From an uncultured Clostridia bacterium (GTDB lineage: Bacteria > Bacillota > Clostridia > TANB77 > CAG-508): a stretch of DNA of 54,549 nucleotides. The translations under genes were made by a program, and so were the position numbers. Location: assembly GCA_944387445.1 (NCBI GenBank), contig CALXEX010000011.1, positions 1 through 54,549 of the forward strand, written 5' to 3'. Below, piece by piece: positions 35,133 through 43,965 of the stretch; positions within the stretch are counted from its first letter, which is position 1; each line of letters starts with the position of its first letter. The notes beneath the pieces were generated by a model. That model was given only the letters and a program-made list of their open reading frames with translations. It did not search any database and was not told the origin of the DNA.

Positions 35133-35462
35133 TTACCCTAACTTATCTCCATTACCTGCCTTTTTATCTGGTGTAATTAATATAACACCATCTTTACTAT
35201 ATGTTCCTAGGACTAAAACTTCTGATAAAAAATCTGCAATTTGTTTTTGTGGAAAGTTAACGACTGCTAGTATTTGTTTTCCGATTAATTCTTCTGGAGT
35301 ATATAGATTGGTGATTTGTGCCGACGATTTCTTAATTCCAATTTCTTCTCCAAAATCAATTTCTAATTTATAAGCTGGTTTTTTCGCTCTTTTAAATTCT
35401 TCTGCTTTTAGAATTGTTCCTACACGAATATCTAATTTCATAAAATCTTCAAAAGTTGCCAT
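35133..35462 (-). CDS. csaA: CsaA-like tRNA-binding-domain chaperone
   Basis: 109 residues that form one EMAP/tRNA-binding OB fold: FMKLDIRVGTILKAEEF, KPAYKLEIDFGEEIGIKKSS, AQITNLYTPEELIGKQILAV, VLVLGTYSKDGVILITPDK. Length matches CsaA, a dimeric secretion-related chaperone in Bacillus. Confidence 0.9.
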   Translation of the reverse strand: MATFEDFMKLDIRVGTILKAEEFKRAKKPAYKLEIDFGEEIGIKKSSAQITNLYTPEELIGKQILAVVNFPQKQIADFLSEVLVLGTYSKDGVILITPDKKAGNGDKLG

Positions 35463-35553
35463 TTACTTATTCTCCTTATATACATTTTTTTATACCTAGC
35501 TAAATATGTACCATTAGATATAAATTTTTCATTTCTTTTTACCATCATTTCTT

Positions 35554-36315
35554 TTAATCTTTTAAGTAGTTTTTTCTTTCAAAAGTATACGTTGGAACTA
35601 ATTCTCTTTTATGTTTTGATGCATTGTATCTTTTTAAGATTTCTTTTTTTGCATTTTCTTCTGTATTTCCTGTTTCTATCATTTCTGCAATTTGACTATA
35701 CTTGATTCCCATTTTTTCTTCATCTGTCATGCCACCTAGACCGTCATTTGGTGCCTTTTCTAATATTTTTTCTGGAACGCCTAAATATTTTCCAATAGCT
35801 AGCACTTCATCAACTGTAAAGTTCCCTATTGGATTAAAGTCTGCACTATTATCTCCCCATTTTGTTGTATATCCTACCATTGCTTCACAAAGATTTCCTG
35901 TTCCGATTACTAAGTATCCTAAACTTTGTGCAACACCATATAATGTTGTCATTCTTAATCTTGGTTTTATATTAATGGTTGCTTCTTTTGATAATTCTTC
36001 TCCCATTGCAGATTGTATTTCTTTTTCCATTTCATTATATGTATTGGTTAAATCTACTTTCAAAAATCTTACACCAAAGGTATCTGCTACTAATTTTGCA
36101 TCGTCAAAATCATGAGATATAGAGTGACATGGCATAGATACAGCAACTACATTTTCTTTTCCTATTGCTTTTACTGACATAGCAAGTACAGTTGCTGAAT
36201 CTTTTCCTCCACTGCATCCAACAACAATCCCTTTTGCTCCAACTTGTTTTACATATTCTTTAATCCAAGTAATGGCACCTTCTGTTTCTTTCATTAATTC
36301 TTCTTTTTCTAACAT
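35554..36315 (-). CDS. nadE: NH3-dependent NAD+ synthetase
   Basis: 253 residues from MLEKEELMKETEGAITW at 36315; GGAG lies ten bases before it, and the longer frame has no RBS. P-loop-like GIVVGCSGGKDSATVLAMS; GTGNLCEAMVGYTTKWGDNSADFNPIGN and PNDGLGGMTDEEKMGIKYSQ are NadE motifs. No glutaminase domain, so ammonia is the donor. It follows nadD on the same strand: the last two steps of NAD synthesis. Confidence 0.95.
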   Translation of the reverse strand: MLEKEELMKETEGAITWIKEYVKQVGAKGIVVGCSGGKDSATVLAMSVKAIGKENVVAVSMPCHSISHDFDDAKLVADTFGVRFLKVDLTNTYNEMEKEIQSAMGEELSKEATINIKPRLRMTTLYGVAQSLGYLVIGTGNLCEAMVGYTTKWGDNSADFNPIGNFTVDEVLAIGKYLGVPEKILEKAPNDGLGGMTDEEKMGIKYSQIAEMIETGNTEENAKKEILKRYNASKHKRELVPTYTFERKNYLKD

Positions 36316-36357
36316 TTTCAAATTCTCCTTTCTATCTTTTTTGTAATTTATTTTAAA

Positions 36358-36425
36358 ATGTCCAAAAGAAAACGTCCCTAATTGCCTAAAAAATGTCCCA
36401 AACAGAAACGTCCTCAAGAAGACAT
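36358..36425. repeat. GTCC-type hairpin element between nadD and nadE
   Basis: Contains AAAATGTCC...GGACATTTT-like arms and ATGTCCCAAACAGAAACGT, a phrase also present (reverse strand) in the xpt terminator at 31236-31275. Confidence 0.5.
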
Positions 36426-36426
36426 T

Positions 36427-37041
36427 TTATTGATATAATTGATGTTCTTTTATATATGTGATTACTTCATCAGGTGTTAAATATCGTATGCTTTTTCCAT
36501 TTTTTATTTTTTCTCTTACAAATGTTGAACTTAAGTTACTTTTTATTGTATCTTTTGCTTTGATAAAAGCTTGTCTATGTTTTTTTAACAATTCGTTATT
36601 TTGAATGATTTTCTCCATACAATCATTATCTCTTTCTAAAATATACAGTTTGAATTTGGTTGTAAGTTCTTCTACTTTTTTCCATGTGTCTAATGTTTTT
36701 AAGTTATCACTTCCTGTTAAAAAAGCAACTTCATAATCTGGATATTCTTCTTGTATTTTGTGTAATGTTTCAACTGTATATAATTGTCTTTCACTATCTA
36801 TTTCAATTCTAGATACTTCAAATTTTTCATTTTTATCACAAACTGTTTTTAACATCTGATAACGATGTTCATTTTCAATTAAATCCACCTTTTCATATTG
36901 ACTATTCACTGGAACAAATATAATTTTTTCTATTTCTGGATATTCTGCTATCATTTGTTCTGCAAGTGAAAAGTGTGAATTTAGTGGTGGATTAAAACAA
37001 CCACCAAATACAATGATTTCTTTTTTATTCTCCTCTTTCAT
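36427..37041 (-). CDS. nadD: Nicotinate-nucleotide adenylyltransferase
   Basis: 204 residues. IIVFGGCFNPPLNSHFSLAE is the nucleotidyltransferase motif, with Leu-Asn-Ser-His in place of the usual HxGH. VAFLTGSDNLKTLDTWKKVE and the end motif TIKSNLSSTFVREKIKNG (ISSTxIR) are clear. It makes deamido-NAD for NadE, encoded downstream. The missing first His of HxGH is unusual, but the second is kept. Confidence 0.88.
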   Translation of the reverse strand: MKEENKKEIIVFGGCFNPPLNSHFSLAEQMIAEYPEIEKIIFVPVNSQYEKVDLIENEHRYQMLKTVCDKNEKFEVSRIEIDSERQLYTVETLHKIQEEYPDYEVAFLTGSDNLKTLDTWKKVEELTTKFKLYILERDNDCMEKIIQNNELLKKHRQAFIKAKDTIKSNLSSTFVREKIKNGKSIRYLTPDEVITYIKEHQLYQ

Positions 37042-37103
37042 ATATACTCTCCATTATCTAAATTGTATGTTTTATCAATTGTTTTTTATCCTCACTATTC
37101 TAT

Positions 37104-37979
37104 TTATCGAATAATTTCTGTTGATAATAACTCTCTTGTATTATAGTCATAGTAATAAATGGTTAGTTTCCAATCTGAATTTCCGTTTATTCCTTGTTTT
37201 AATAATGAATGTAAGCATGTCCTTAATCGCACCTCTTTAATTCCCATTTTGTCTTTAACACTATCTTCATAATAGATGGATACTTCTTTATATTCATTAT
37301 CCCATTCCATTGTATAATTTTCATTTAAATGTTTTAAAGTATCTATGTTTTTATACATTTGAATTTCTAAATATTTTTCTATATCTTCTTTTGCTTCTTT
37401 TATAAATTCTACTGAAACCTCACCATTTTCATCTTGTACAAAAGAATATATTTTTATTTTTTCAGTATCCTCATCTGCCAAAGACTCATCACCATATTCT
37501 ATGTTGCTTCCATCTGCTAAGTCTAATGCAATCGGATATTTGTCTGTTTCTTTGGTAGGTTCTTGTATTTTGTCTGCTATTAAATATTCATCTATCCCGT
37601 CTCTTACATATTCTAATGTATTGCTTATATTTTCTCCATTCAAAGCTGTAAAGCTAAATAAAATTTTTCCCTTATGGGTATTCCAAAAACTTATATTAGT
37701 ATCATATAAAAAGGTTCCATCTTCTACTAATGTCACTCTATATAGTCCTGTGTTTAAAAGAAAATTAGATATTTCTTCATCTGTTAGTTCTGTTCCATCT
37801 GCATGTTTTAGATATATTTTTATTTTCTCATAATCTTGACTACTTATATCATTCATTAATGTTGTTGTTATATCGACTATCTTTGCTTTTGTTCTGTTTA
37901 CTGTATCAATTTTATATACCATATAAAAAATTAGTACCAAAACGATAATTATACTTAATATTTTTTTCATTTTTTTCAT
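37104..37979 (-). CDS. Membrane-anchored or secreted hypothetical protein
   Basis: 291 residues from MKKMKKILSIIIVLVLI at 37979; AGGGGA is six bases upstream, while the ATG at 37985 touches it. One N-terminal hydrophobic helix (about 5-21), then an extracytoplasmic region of 270 residues, rich in Asp/Glu/Lys/Tyr, ending in KLTIYYYDYNTRELLSTE. A GerMN- or sporulation-lipoprotein-like role is possible, but no motif was recognised. No lipobox. Confidence 0.65.
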   Translation of the reverse strand: MKKMKKILSIIIVLVLIFYMVYKIDTVNRTKAKIVDITTTLMNDISSQDYEKIKIYLKHADGTELTDEEISNFLLNTGLYRVTLVEDGTFLYDTNISFWNTHKGKILFSFTALNGENISNTLEYVRDGIDEYLIADKIQEPTKETDKYPIALDLADGSNIEYGDESLADEDTEKIKIYSFVQDENGEVSVEFIKEAKEDIEKYLEIQMYKNIDTLKHLNENYTMEWDNEYKEVSIYYEDSVKDKMGIKEVRLRTCLHSLLKQGINGNSDWKLTIYYYDYNTRELLSTEIIR

Positions 37980-38287
37980 AACCATTCCCCTTTTATATAT
38001 ATTTTTTATATAATCATAATATTGCTATCCATAAACGTATTCGCTTTTGTTGTTCCTTTTCCATTTTTTAAATTGGGATTTCCACTTCTTTTATTTCATC
38101 AAAATTTATCATACTGTTTCTCTCCCATTATCTTTTCATTTCATATTCTTATACAATATATCATAAAATAAAAAAATATTCTATATATTTATAAGATATA
38201 GAATATTTTTCTTACTGTTCAACCTTATCTGTACAATTGAAAAGTATTTATAAGCTTGGACAATAATTTTTTTATTTAATCTATTAA
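37980..38287. other. Intergenic stretch with an AT-rich terminator hairpin
   Basis: No gene seen. AAAAATATTCTATAT (38172-38186) and its complement (38196-38210) form a hairpin that probably ends the hydrolase operon. Confidence 0.55.
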
Positions 38288-39274
38288 TTATTTTAAGTTT
38301 TCTTTAAAAAATTCTTCTATTTTATCAAAAGGAATGATATCTACTTTATCATATAAGTCTGTATGAACAGCATTTGGAATAATCATTAATTCTTTATTAT
38401 CTGTATATTTACTATTTTCAGTCATATTTTTGAAAGCATCTTTACTAAAATAACAAGAATGTGCTTTTTCTCCATGTATCATTAAAACAGCATTTCGAAT
38501 TTCATGACTATATTGTAATATTGGCATATTGATAAAAGATAATGAAGATGTCATATTCCATCCATCATTTGAATTTAATGATCTTTTATGATATCCACGT
38601 TCTGTTTTATAATAATCATAATAATCTTTTACATAGAATGGTGCATCTTCTGGAAGTGGATCTACCACACCACCTGCTCTTTTATAAGTTCCATTTTTGT
38701 AATCTTCTATTCTTTGGGCATTTAAATTTTTCTTTAATTCATAACGTACATTTTCATCCACACTATCAAAATATCCATTTGCATTGACACGACTCATGTC
38801 ATACATGGTTGATGTAACAGTTGCTTTGATTCTTGTATCCATTGCAGTTGCATTTAAAGCCATTCCACCCCAACCACAAATTCCTATAATTCCAATTCTT
38901 TCTGGATCAACATTTTCTTGTACAGATAAAAAGTCTACTGCTGATGAGAAATCTTCTGTATTGATATCTGGAGATGCCACATAACGAGGTGTTCCTCCAC
39001 TTTCTCCTGTAAATGATGGGTCAAATGCAATTGTTAAAAATCCTCTTTCTGCCATTGTTTGTGCATACAATCCTGACGCCTGCTCTTTGACTGCTCCAAA
39101 AGGTCCACATACAGCAATTGCTGGCAATTTTCCTTGTGTATCTTTTGGCTCATATACATCTGCTACTAATGTGATTCCATAACGATTATGAAATGTTACC
39201 TTTCTATGATTTACTTTTTCACTTTTTGGGAATGTTTTATCCCATTCTTGCGTTAAATTTAATGTTTCTTCCAT
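38288..39274 (-). CDS. Alpha/beta hydrolase, YcjY/dienelactone-hydrolase-like
   Basis: 328 residues. N-terminal VTFHNRYGITLVADVYEP, oxyanion region AVCGPFGAVKEQASGLYAQ, nucleophile elbow IGIIGICGWGGMALNA with Cys in place of Ser, and acid/His region VLMIHGEKAHSCYFS and IIPNAVHTDLYDK. The Cys nucleophile is typical of the YcjY/dienelactone hydrolase group. Substrate unknown. It is the last gene of a three-gene set divergent from a lysR gene. Confidence 0.85.
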   Translation of the reverse strand: MEETLNLTQEWDKTFPKSEKVNHRKVTFHNRYGITLVADVYEPKDTQGKLPAIAVCGPFGAVKEQASGLYAQTMAERGFLTIAFDPSFTGESGGTPRYVASPDINTEDFSSAVDFLSVQENVDPERIGIIGICGWGGMALNATAMDTRIKATVTSTMYDMSRVNANGYFDSVDENVRYELKKNLNAQRIEDYKNGTYKRAGGVVDPLPEDAPFYVKDYYDYYKTERGYHKRSLNSNDGWNMTSSLSFINMPILQYSHEIRNAVLMIHGEKAHSCYFSKDAFKNMTENSKYTDNKELMIIPNAVHTDLYDKVDIIPFDKIEEFFKENLK

Positions 39275-39331
39275 AATATTTTCCTTCCTTTCTTTTTTAT
39301 AGTTTATTGTTTAGAATTTACTCTAAATTAT

Positions 39332-39919
39332 TTAATCAACTAGTTCAAATGTCATGGTGACATCTCCTCTACCTAATTCAGAAATAAATCCTTCTACATT
39401 ATCTACTTCTCCTAAATCCGTATAACTATATGATGTGTTAAAACTATCATAAAATACAACTAAACAATTATTTCCATATAATTTTATATCTCCTGCATTG
39501 ATTCTTCTTGGGTTACTACTATTAGTTACTAGACTTGAATCCAAATAATGATATTTTTCATTTGCATTTAAATCACTCATATGTAGTGTCATTGGAAATA
39601 TTGAAATGAGCTCTTTTACTGTTTCATTGTTATTTAAAGTTGCACTAAATGTTTTATTATTTACAATTAGATTTATCTTAATATCTTCACTTTGATTATC
39701 CATATTTTCACTTCCTTCCTCTATTGTTTCTTCAGAATTCGCTATACTATTTTCTGTATTAATTTCTTCTATATTTTCTGAGTTTTCTGAAGTTTGGTTA
39801 TCATTTGCAACTATATTATCTGTATTGCTTATGTTTATATTGTTTTGTGTACATCCTATTACTATTGCTAATAATAGGATAATCACAATAAATATAACAA
39901 TTACTTTCTTCTTTTTCAT
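39332..39919 (-). CDS. Lipoprotein with cyclophilin-like domain
   Basis: 195 residues from MKKKKVIVIFIVIILL at 39919, set by RBS AAAGGAG. Lipobox LAIVIGC, Asn/Glu/Ser-rich spacer to about 80, then a cyclophilin-like (PF18050 type) domain: INLIVNNKTFSATLNNNETV, FPMTLHMSDLNANEKYHYL, NAGDIKLYGNNCLVVFYDSF, NTSYSYTDLG, GRGDVTMTFE. Proteins of this type often sit beside hydrolases and LysR regulators, as here. Biochemical role not established. Confidence 0.85.
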   Translation of the reverse strand: MKKKKVIVIFIVIILLLAIVIGCTQNNINISNTDNIVANDNQTSENSENIEEINTENSIANSEETIEEGSENMDNQSEDIKINLIVNNKTFSATLNNNETVKELISIFPMTLHMSDLNANEKYHYLDSSLVTNSSNPRRINAGDIKLYGNNCLVVFYDSFNTSYSYTDLGEVDNVEGFISELGRGDVTMTFELVD

Positions 39920-39947
39920 TTTTTGTTCTCCTTTCATATAAATATGT

Positions 39948-40184
39948 CTAAAAATTCTCTTTTCTTAAATCCATAATCAGATAATCTAATATATCTATTT
40001 CCTTTTGCTGTTTATGTATATTGTTTAATAATGTATTTCTATATTTTCTAAGTAACATATAGATTTGATCAAATTGTTTTTGCTCTAACAAACTAAAAAA
40101 TTTATCTATTAATTTTTGATTACAGCCTACATCTTGCAAGTTTTGAATCAAAGCTTCTTTTTTATTTTGATTTCCAGCCATCAT
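39948..40184 (-). CDS. Small helical hypothetical protein (orf85)
   Basis: About 78 residues from the MAGNQNKKEALIQNLQ start; AAGAAAGGAT precedes it, though two ATGs upstream compete. It has two or three helices and a coiled-coil-like end (LLNNIHKQQKEIDILDYLIM), reminiscent of the C-terminal dimer helix of MerR regulators but with no HTH. First gene of the set divergent from lysR. Confidence 0.6.
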   Translation of the reverse strand: MMAGNQNKKEALIQNLQDVGCNQKLIDKFFSLLEQKQFDQIYMLLRKYRNTLLNNIHKQQKEIDILDYLIMDLRKENF

Positions 40185-40416
40185 ATTCATATCCTTTCTT
40201 ATCATTCAGATTCTTACATTCATGTAATAATTGTAAATAAAATTACACATATGACAAGACATTTTTCTTATTTCATATTAATTATACTTGATTATTTTTA
40301 AAATAGCCAATACTTATTTTGAATAGTTTATCATAGTTGACAGGAATGATAAAACAAATTATAATTATTACAAATTTTAGGAACAATTTTTAAAATTCAT
40401 ACAGGAGGAATTTACT

Positions 40417-41310
40417 ATGGAATTAAGAGTTTTACGATATTTCTTAGAAGTTGCAAGAGAAGAAAATATTACAGCAGCTGCTGAAACTTTACATATAACA
40501 CAGCCTACACTTTCTAAACAGTTGATGGATTTAGAAGATGAAATTGGAAAAAAATTATTTATCAGAGGCAAACGAAGAATCACTTTAACAGAAGATGGTA
40601 TTCTTCTTCGTAAAAGAGCTAGTGAAATTATTGAATTAGTAAAAAAAACAGAATCTGAATTAAAGAAGTCTGATGAAATTATCGTTGGAGATGTCTATAT
40701 TGGTGCTGCTGAAACAGATGCTATGAAAGATATTGCTAAAATATGTACAAATTTGCAAAAAAAATATCCTCATATCCATTATCATTTATTTAGTGGAAAT
40801 AGTGAAGATGTTATAGAGAAATTAGATAAAGGACTTATCGATTTTGGTATCCTTTTTGAACCTTCTGATATAAAAAAATACAATTATATTAAGTTGCCTG
40901 CCTATAATACTTGGGGACTTTTAATGAGAAAAGATAGTCCGTTAGCAACACTTACTAATATAACACCTAACACACTTTTAAATGTTCCTTTAATTTGTTC
41001 TAAACAAGCTCTTGATAATAATGAGCTTGCTGGTTGGTTTGGTCACAACATAGAAAAATTAAATATTGTTGCAACATATAATTTGATTTATAATGCTTCT
41101 TTTTTTGTTGAAGAAGGATTTGGAAGTGCTTTAACTCTTGATAAATTAGTTAGTATGACAGAAGATAATAACTTATGCTTTAAACCTCTTACCCCTAATT
41201 TGAAAACAAACTTGGTTATGGTTTGGAAAAAATATCAGGTATTTTCTAAGGCTTCTGAAACATTTTTAAATGAATTGCAAAAAAAATTACAAAATAAACA
41301 GCATATATAA
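40417..41310 (+). CDS. LysR family transcriptional regulator
   Basis: 297 residues. Winged helix at 1-60: MELRVLRYFLEVAREENITA, then TLHITQPTLSKQLMDLEDEI. Effector-binding domain from about 90 (DVYIGAAETDAMKDIAKIC). RBS CAGGAGGAAT. The divergent genes 40184-38288 are the natural targets through the 230-base shared region; inducer unknown. Confidence 0.93.
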   Translation: MELRVLRYFLEVAREENITAAAETLHITQPTLSKQLMDLEDEIGKKLFIRGKRRITLTEDGILLRKRASEIIELVKKTESELKKSDEIIVGDVYIGAAETDAMKDIAKICTNLQKKYPHIHYHLFSGNSEDVIEKLDKGLIDFGILFEPSDIKKYNYIKLPAYNTWGLLMRKDSPLATLTNITPNTLLNVPLICSKQALDNNELAGWFGHNIEKLNIVATYNLIYNASFFVEEGFGSALTLDKLVSMTEDNNLCFKPLTPNLKTNLVMVWKKYQVFSKASETFLNELQKKLQNKQHI

Positions 41311-41312
41311 AC

Positions 41313-41399
41313 ATATAAAAGTTATTAAATGAAGTGAACTCTCCTTATTAAACTTTTTGTCCAATAAATTGGATTCACTTCATTTAATAACTTTTATAT
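41313..41399. terminator. Bidirectional terminator: perfect 26-bp inverted repeat
   Basis: 41313-41338 and 41374-41399 are exact reverse complements around a 35-base loop, between the convergent lysR and exonuclease genes. The right arm overlaps the last codons of the exonuclease gene. Confidence 0.8.
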
Positions 41400-41957
41400 C
41401 ATTTTACTTAATCTTATATATACTTGATTGGTTAATACACAATCATTTAATGCTCTATGTTCATTTCTTTTCGTTAAATGAAAATAGGTAATTAAATCAT
41501 CTAATTTGTGATGTCTTAAATTTGGAAGCACTTTTCTTGAAATTCTTAAAGTATCTACATAGTCATTTGATAAATAAGTATCTATATGTTCTTCCATATT
41601 ATCATAAAGAAAATTAATATCAAAATTAACATTATGCCCAACAATGATGTCATTTCCTAAAAATGTTTTAAAGTTTTGTAAAACCTCTTCTAATTCTTTT
41701 CCTTCTTTCAACATCATTTCATTCGTAATTCCTGTTAAGTTTGTTGTAAAATATCCAAGTTTCTCATTCGTTCTAATAAGTTCAGAAAAATTGTCTACCT
41801 CTTCTTTATTTCTAACTTTAATGGCACTAATTTCAAGAATCTCACCATGAAAAGAATCTAAACTGGTTGTTTCTATGTCTACTACTGTATAATCTCCTAC
41901 ATCTTCAACTAAACTATGTCCTTTATATATTCTACGATTTTTATTTAGATTTCTCAT
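41394..41957 (-). CDS. DnaQ-like 3'-5' exonuclease (epsilon-type)
   Basis: 187 residues. DEDDh motifs: DYTVVDIETTSLD (ExoI), VGHNVNFDINFLYD (ExoII), HRALNDCVLTNQVY (ExoIII, His/Asp). It is a stand-alone exonuclease with no helicase or polymerase domain, like clostridial DNA polymerase III epsilon homologues. dnaE at 22 kb lacks an exonuclease domain, so it could supply proofreading, though that is inferred. Confidence 0.9.
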   Translation of the reverse strand: MRNLNKNRRIYKGHSLVEDVGDYTVVDIETTSLDSFHGEILEISAIKVRNKEEVDNFSELIRTNEKLGYFTTNLTGITNEMMLKEGKELEEVLQNFKTFLGNDIIVGHNVNFDINFLYDNMEEHIDTYLSNDYVDTLRISRKVLPNLRHHKLDDLITYFHLTKRNEHRALNDCVLTNQVYIRLSKMI

Positions 41958-42019
41958 AACTCATTTTATTCCTTTCTTAAGATACAAATTAGGTCGACAA
42001 AAATTAAAATGTCAACCTA

Positions 42020-42721
42020 TCATTTCTGATCTAGTATCCATTTAATCCCTTTTGCCATTCTTAAATCTGGCTCAGAAAAATGATTTCCCTCATTTTCTTC
42101 ATATATGGTTTTTATTCCTTGAGAATGATATATGTTTTCTATTTCTTTTGTATTTTCTTCTACTGTTGCTAATACTTGATTTCTAACTTTACTTTCTTTA
42201 TTTCCTAGTGAAAAATACATACTTTGAATTTTAGATTTCATTTCATTTTCCTTGATATACTCTACAAAATTTGGGAACCAAAAAGAACCTGAGGCAGATG
42301 CAACTTTCTTAAATATGTCTGTTTTGTATGTAGCATATACAGCAAATAATCCACCTAATGAATAGCCAGCAATAGCATAATAGGCTATTGTTTTTTGTAA
42401 ATCCTTTTTTATGTAATTTTCTACCTTAGGTATAATTTCCTTGGTTAATTCCTCTATATATTCATCTGCTTTTCCTAAGCAATCTTCATCATGCTTATTT
42501 AGTTTTGGAGCAAACCAGGGTGTCATCTCATCATTCCAATCTAAATGAGAGATGGAAATTAGTATAAAATCAGGACAATGCAATTTTTCACACTTTTCAA
42601 AAACAGCTCTTCCTTCTTCCTCATTATATGCATGTAATATGACAACTGGTAATTCCTTTATATCTGTTTTCGGATATTGTATACTTACCTGTTTATGGTT
42701 GATGTTTAATTCTTTTATCAT
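42020..42721 (-). CDS. Esterase, alpha/beta hydrolase (esterase D/IroE-like)
   Basis: 233 residues. ELPVVILHAYNEEEGRAVFE, DFILISISHLDWNDEMTPWF, nucleophile elbow YYAIAGYSLGGLFAVYA, and the C-terminal His in NEGNHFSEPDLRMAKG. Fits the PF00756 esterase group. The start overlaps the upstream MmcQ-type gene by four bases (ATGA), so the two are translationally coupled. Confidence 0.87.
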   Translation of the reverse strand: MIKELNINHKQVSIQYPKTDIKELPVVILHAYNEEEGRAVFEKCEKLHCPDFILISISHLDWNDEMTPWFAPKLNKHDEDCLGKADEYIEELTKEIIPKVENYIKKDLQKTIAYYAIAGYSLGGLFAVYATYKTDIFKKVASASGSFWFPNFVEYIKENEMKSKIQSMYFSLGNKESKVRNQVLATVEENTKEIENIYHSQGIKTIYEENEGNHFSEPDLRMAKGIKWILDQK

Positions 42722-43743
42722 TTCTTATTTAACTCCTTACTCAATTTACTTGTAACACTTCTCGGTCCTCTAATAGCATTTACACCATACTTTTTTAATG
42801 TTTCAAATGAGAATTCTTCTTTATCATATCGTTTTAATAATTTTAGTTTCATAATTTGTGTGATAGATAAATTTTCATCTTGATATGTATATGGTATATC
42901 TGTTTCTACAGCTATACATTTGAATAAAATAGCAGAATATGGCTGTGCTACATATAAATATACTGTATCTCCTTTTTGTATATGATTCGATTGTTTCCAT
43001 GTAATAGTATCTGTATCATCAAAAGCATGGACAACATCATAATATTTGGGGTTTGCTGGAACAATCCATTCTCCTTTTACATTTGATGCTCCATAACTGA
43101 TATCTACTAATTTCATAATTTTCTCGTCTGACAAGGTATCATCTAATATAATACTTACCCAACTTTTTTTACTTAAATGATAAGCTGGATAAATCCCCTT
43201 TTGCTCTAGATATTTGGGTACCTCATCATCCAATTTTACATTTAATACTTCTACTTCTCCTTTTTCTTTAGAAATAATCTTACTCTTATCAATATTCATA
43301 ATAATACCAAACCATTTCTGACTCCTTGCATTTCTAAAAACACCATCGTTTGGAAACTTTTTCCATAAAAATTCAGGTTCTACCTGATATATTTCTTTTA
43401 TCAACTTTGTTATTCGGTTTGATTGCTCATAAATAAAATAATCTTTTTCAAAGCAATTATTGGCTATGTCTTTCAAAATCTTTATATATTCTTCTTTTAT
43501 AGTATTTACAAATTCTCCCATAGAATCTTCTACACGAAAATTGGTATATTCTTCTTCTATATCTAAATCATATACCTTTCCTTGCACATTGCCATTTAAA
43601 TCTATGTAAATATCTGCTCTAAATGTGTCTTTCATAAATTTTTTGCTATAATAATATCCCTCTTTTTCTTTTATAAATCCATAAGAAATTAATTTTTCTT
43701 TATTTAATTTCATCCTTCTAAAGATTTTTTCTTCTATATTCAA
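42718..43743 (-). CDS. MmcQ/YjbR-like protein fused to an EVE/PUA-like domain
   Basis: About 341 residues. Start is unclear: TTG at 43743 has AAGGAAG eight bases upstream; GTG 43752 and ATG 43713 (MKLNKEKLISYG) are too close to purine-rich stretches. An N-terminal helical part (1-90), then the MmcQ/YjbR fold (FLWKKFPNDGVFRNARSQKW, GIYPAYHLSKKSWVSIILDD). The last 120 residues (GEWIVPANPKYYDVVHAFDD, ITWKQSNHIQKGDTVYLYVA) look like an EVE/PUA-type domain, which in other proteins reads modified bases. Coupled to the esterase gene. Confidence 0.78.
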   Translation of the reverse strand: MNIEEKIFRRMKLNKEKLISYGFIKEKEGYYYSKKFMKDTFRADIYIDLNGNVQGKVYDLDIEEEYTNFRVEDSMGEFVNTIKEEYIKILKDIANNCFEKDYFIYEQSNRITKLIKEIYQVEPEFLWKKFPNDGVFRNARSQKWFGIIMNIDKSKIISKEKGEVEVLNVKLDDEVPKYLEQKGIYPAYHLSKKSWVSIILDDTLSDEKIMKLVDISYGASNVKGEWIVPANPKYYDVVHAFDDTDTITWKQSNHIQKGDTVYLYVAQPYSAILFKCIAVETDIPYTYQDENLSITQIMKLKLLKRYDKEEFSFETLKKYGVNAIRGPRSVTSKLSKELNKK

Positions 43744-43809
43744 TGCTAACACTTCCTTGAAAATTATGATTTATAACATTATATTAGCACCAATAGGAGC
43801 AAATCTCAA

Positions 43810-43852
43810 TGAACTGAACCCAAAAAGTATCTAACTTTTTGGGTTTAGTTCA
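43810..43852. repeat. 19-bp inverted repeat
   Basis: TGAACTGAACCCAAAAAGT pairs with ACTTTTTGGGTTTAGTTCA. No T run follows; it overlaps the end of the 30-residue ORF. Confidence 0.65.
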
Positions 43853-43937
43853 CAATAGAGTTACTCTTATTTAATGTATCATCTATATTAAGTGCTATTG
43901 CTCTATTTTTCTCTTTTTCAAATATAATCTCAATCAT
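43845..43937 (-). CDS. 30-residue ORF, possible truncated acetyltransferase remnant
   Basis: ATG at 43937 follows an ideal RBS (AAAGGAGATTTTT). The product starts MIEIIFEKEKNRAIALNIDD and ends SNSIVN. The first 15 residues resemble the start of small GNAT-like proteins (FExENRAIAY), after which the similarity stops in a palindrome. It could be a decayed gene or a real small protein. Confidence 0.4.
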   Translation of the reverse strand: MIEIIFEKEKNRAIALNIDDTLNKSNSIVN

Positions 43938-43965
43938 AAAAATCTCCTTTCCCCTTTCTTACATA

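Noticed and set aside
36427..37041. NadD called non-functional because HxGH is LNSH
   Set aside because: Other motifs (SSTFVR, TGSDNL) are intact and nadE follows, so a variant active enzyme is more likely.
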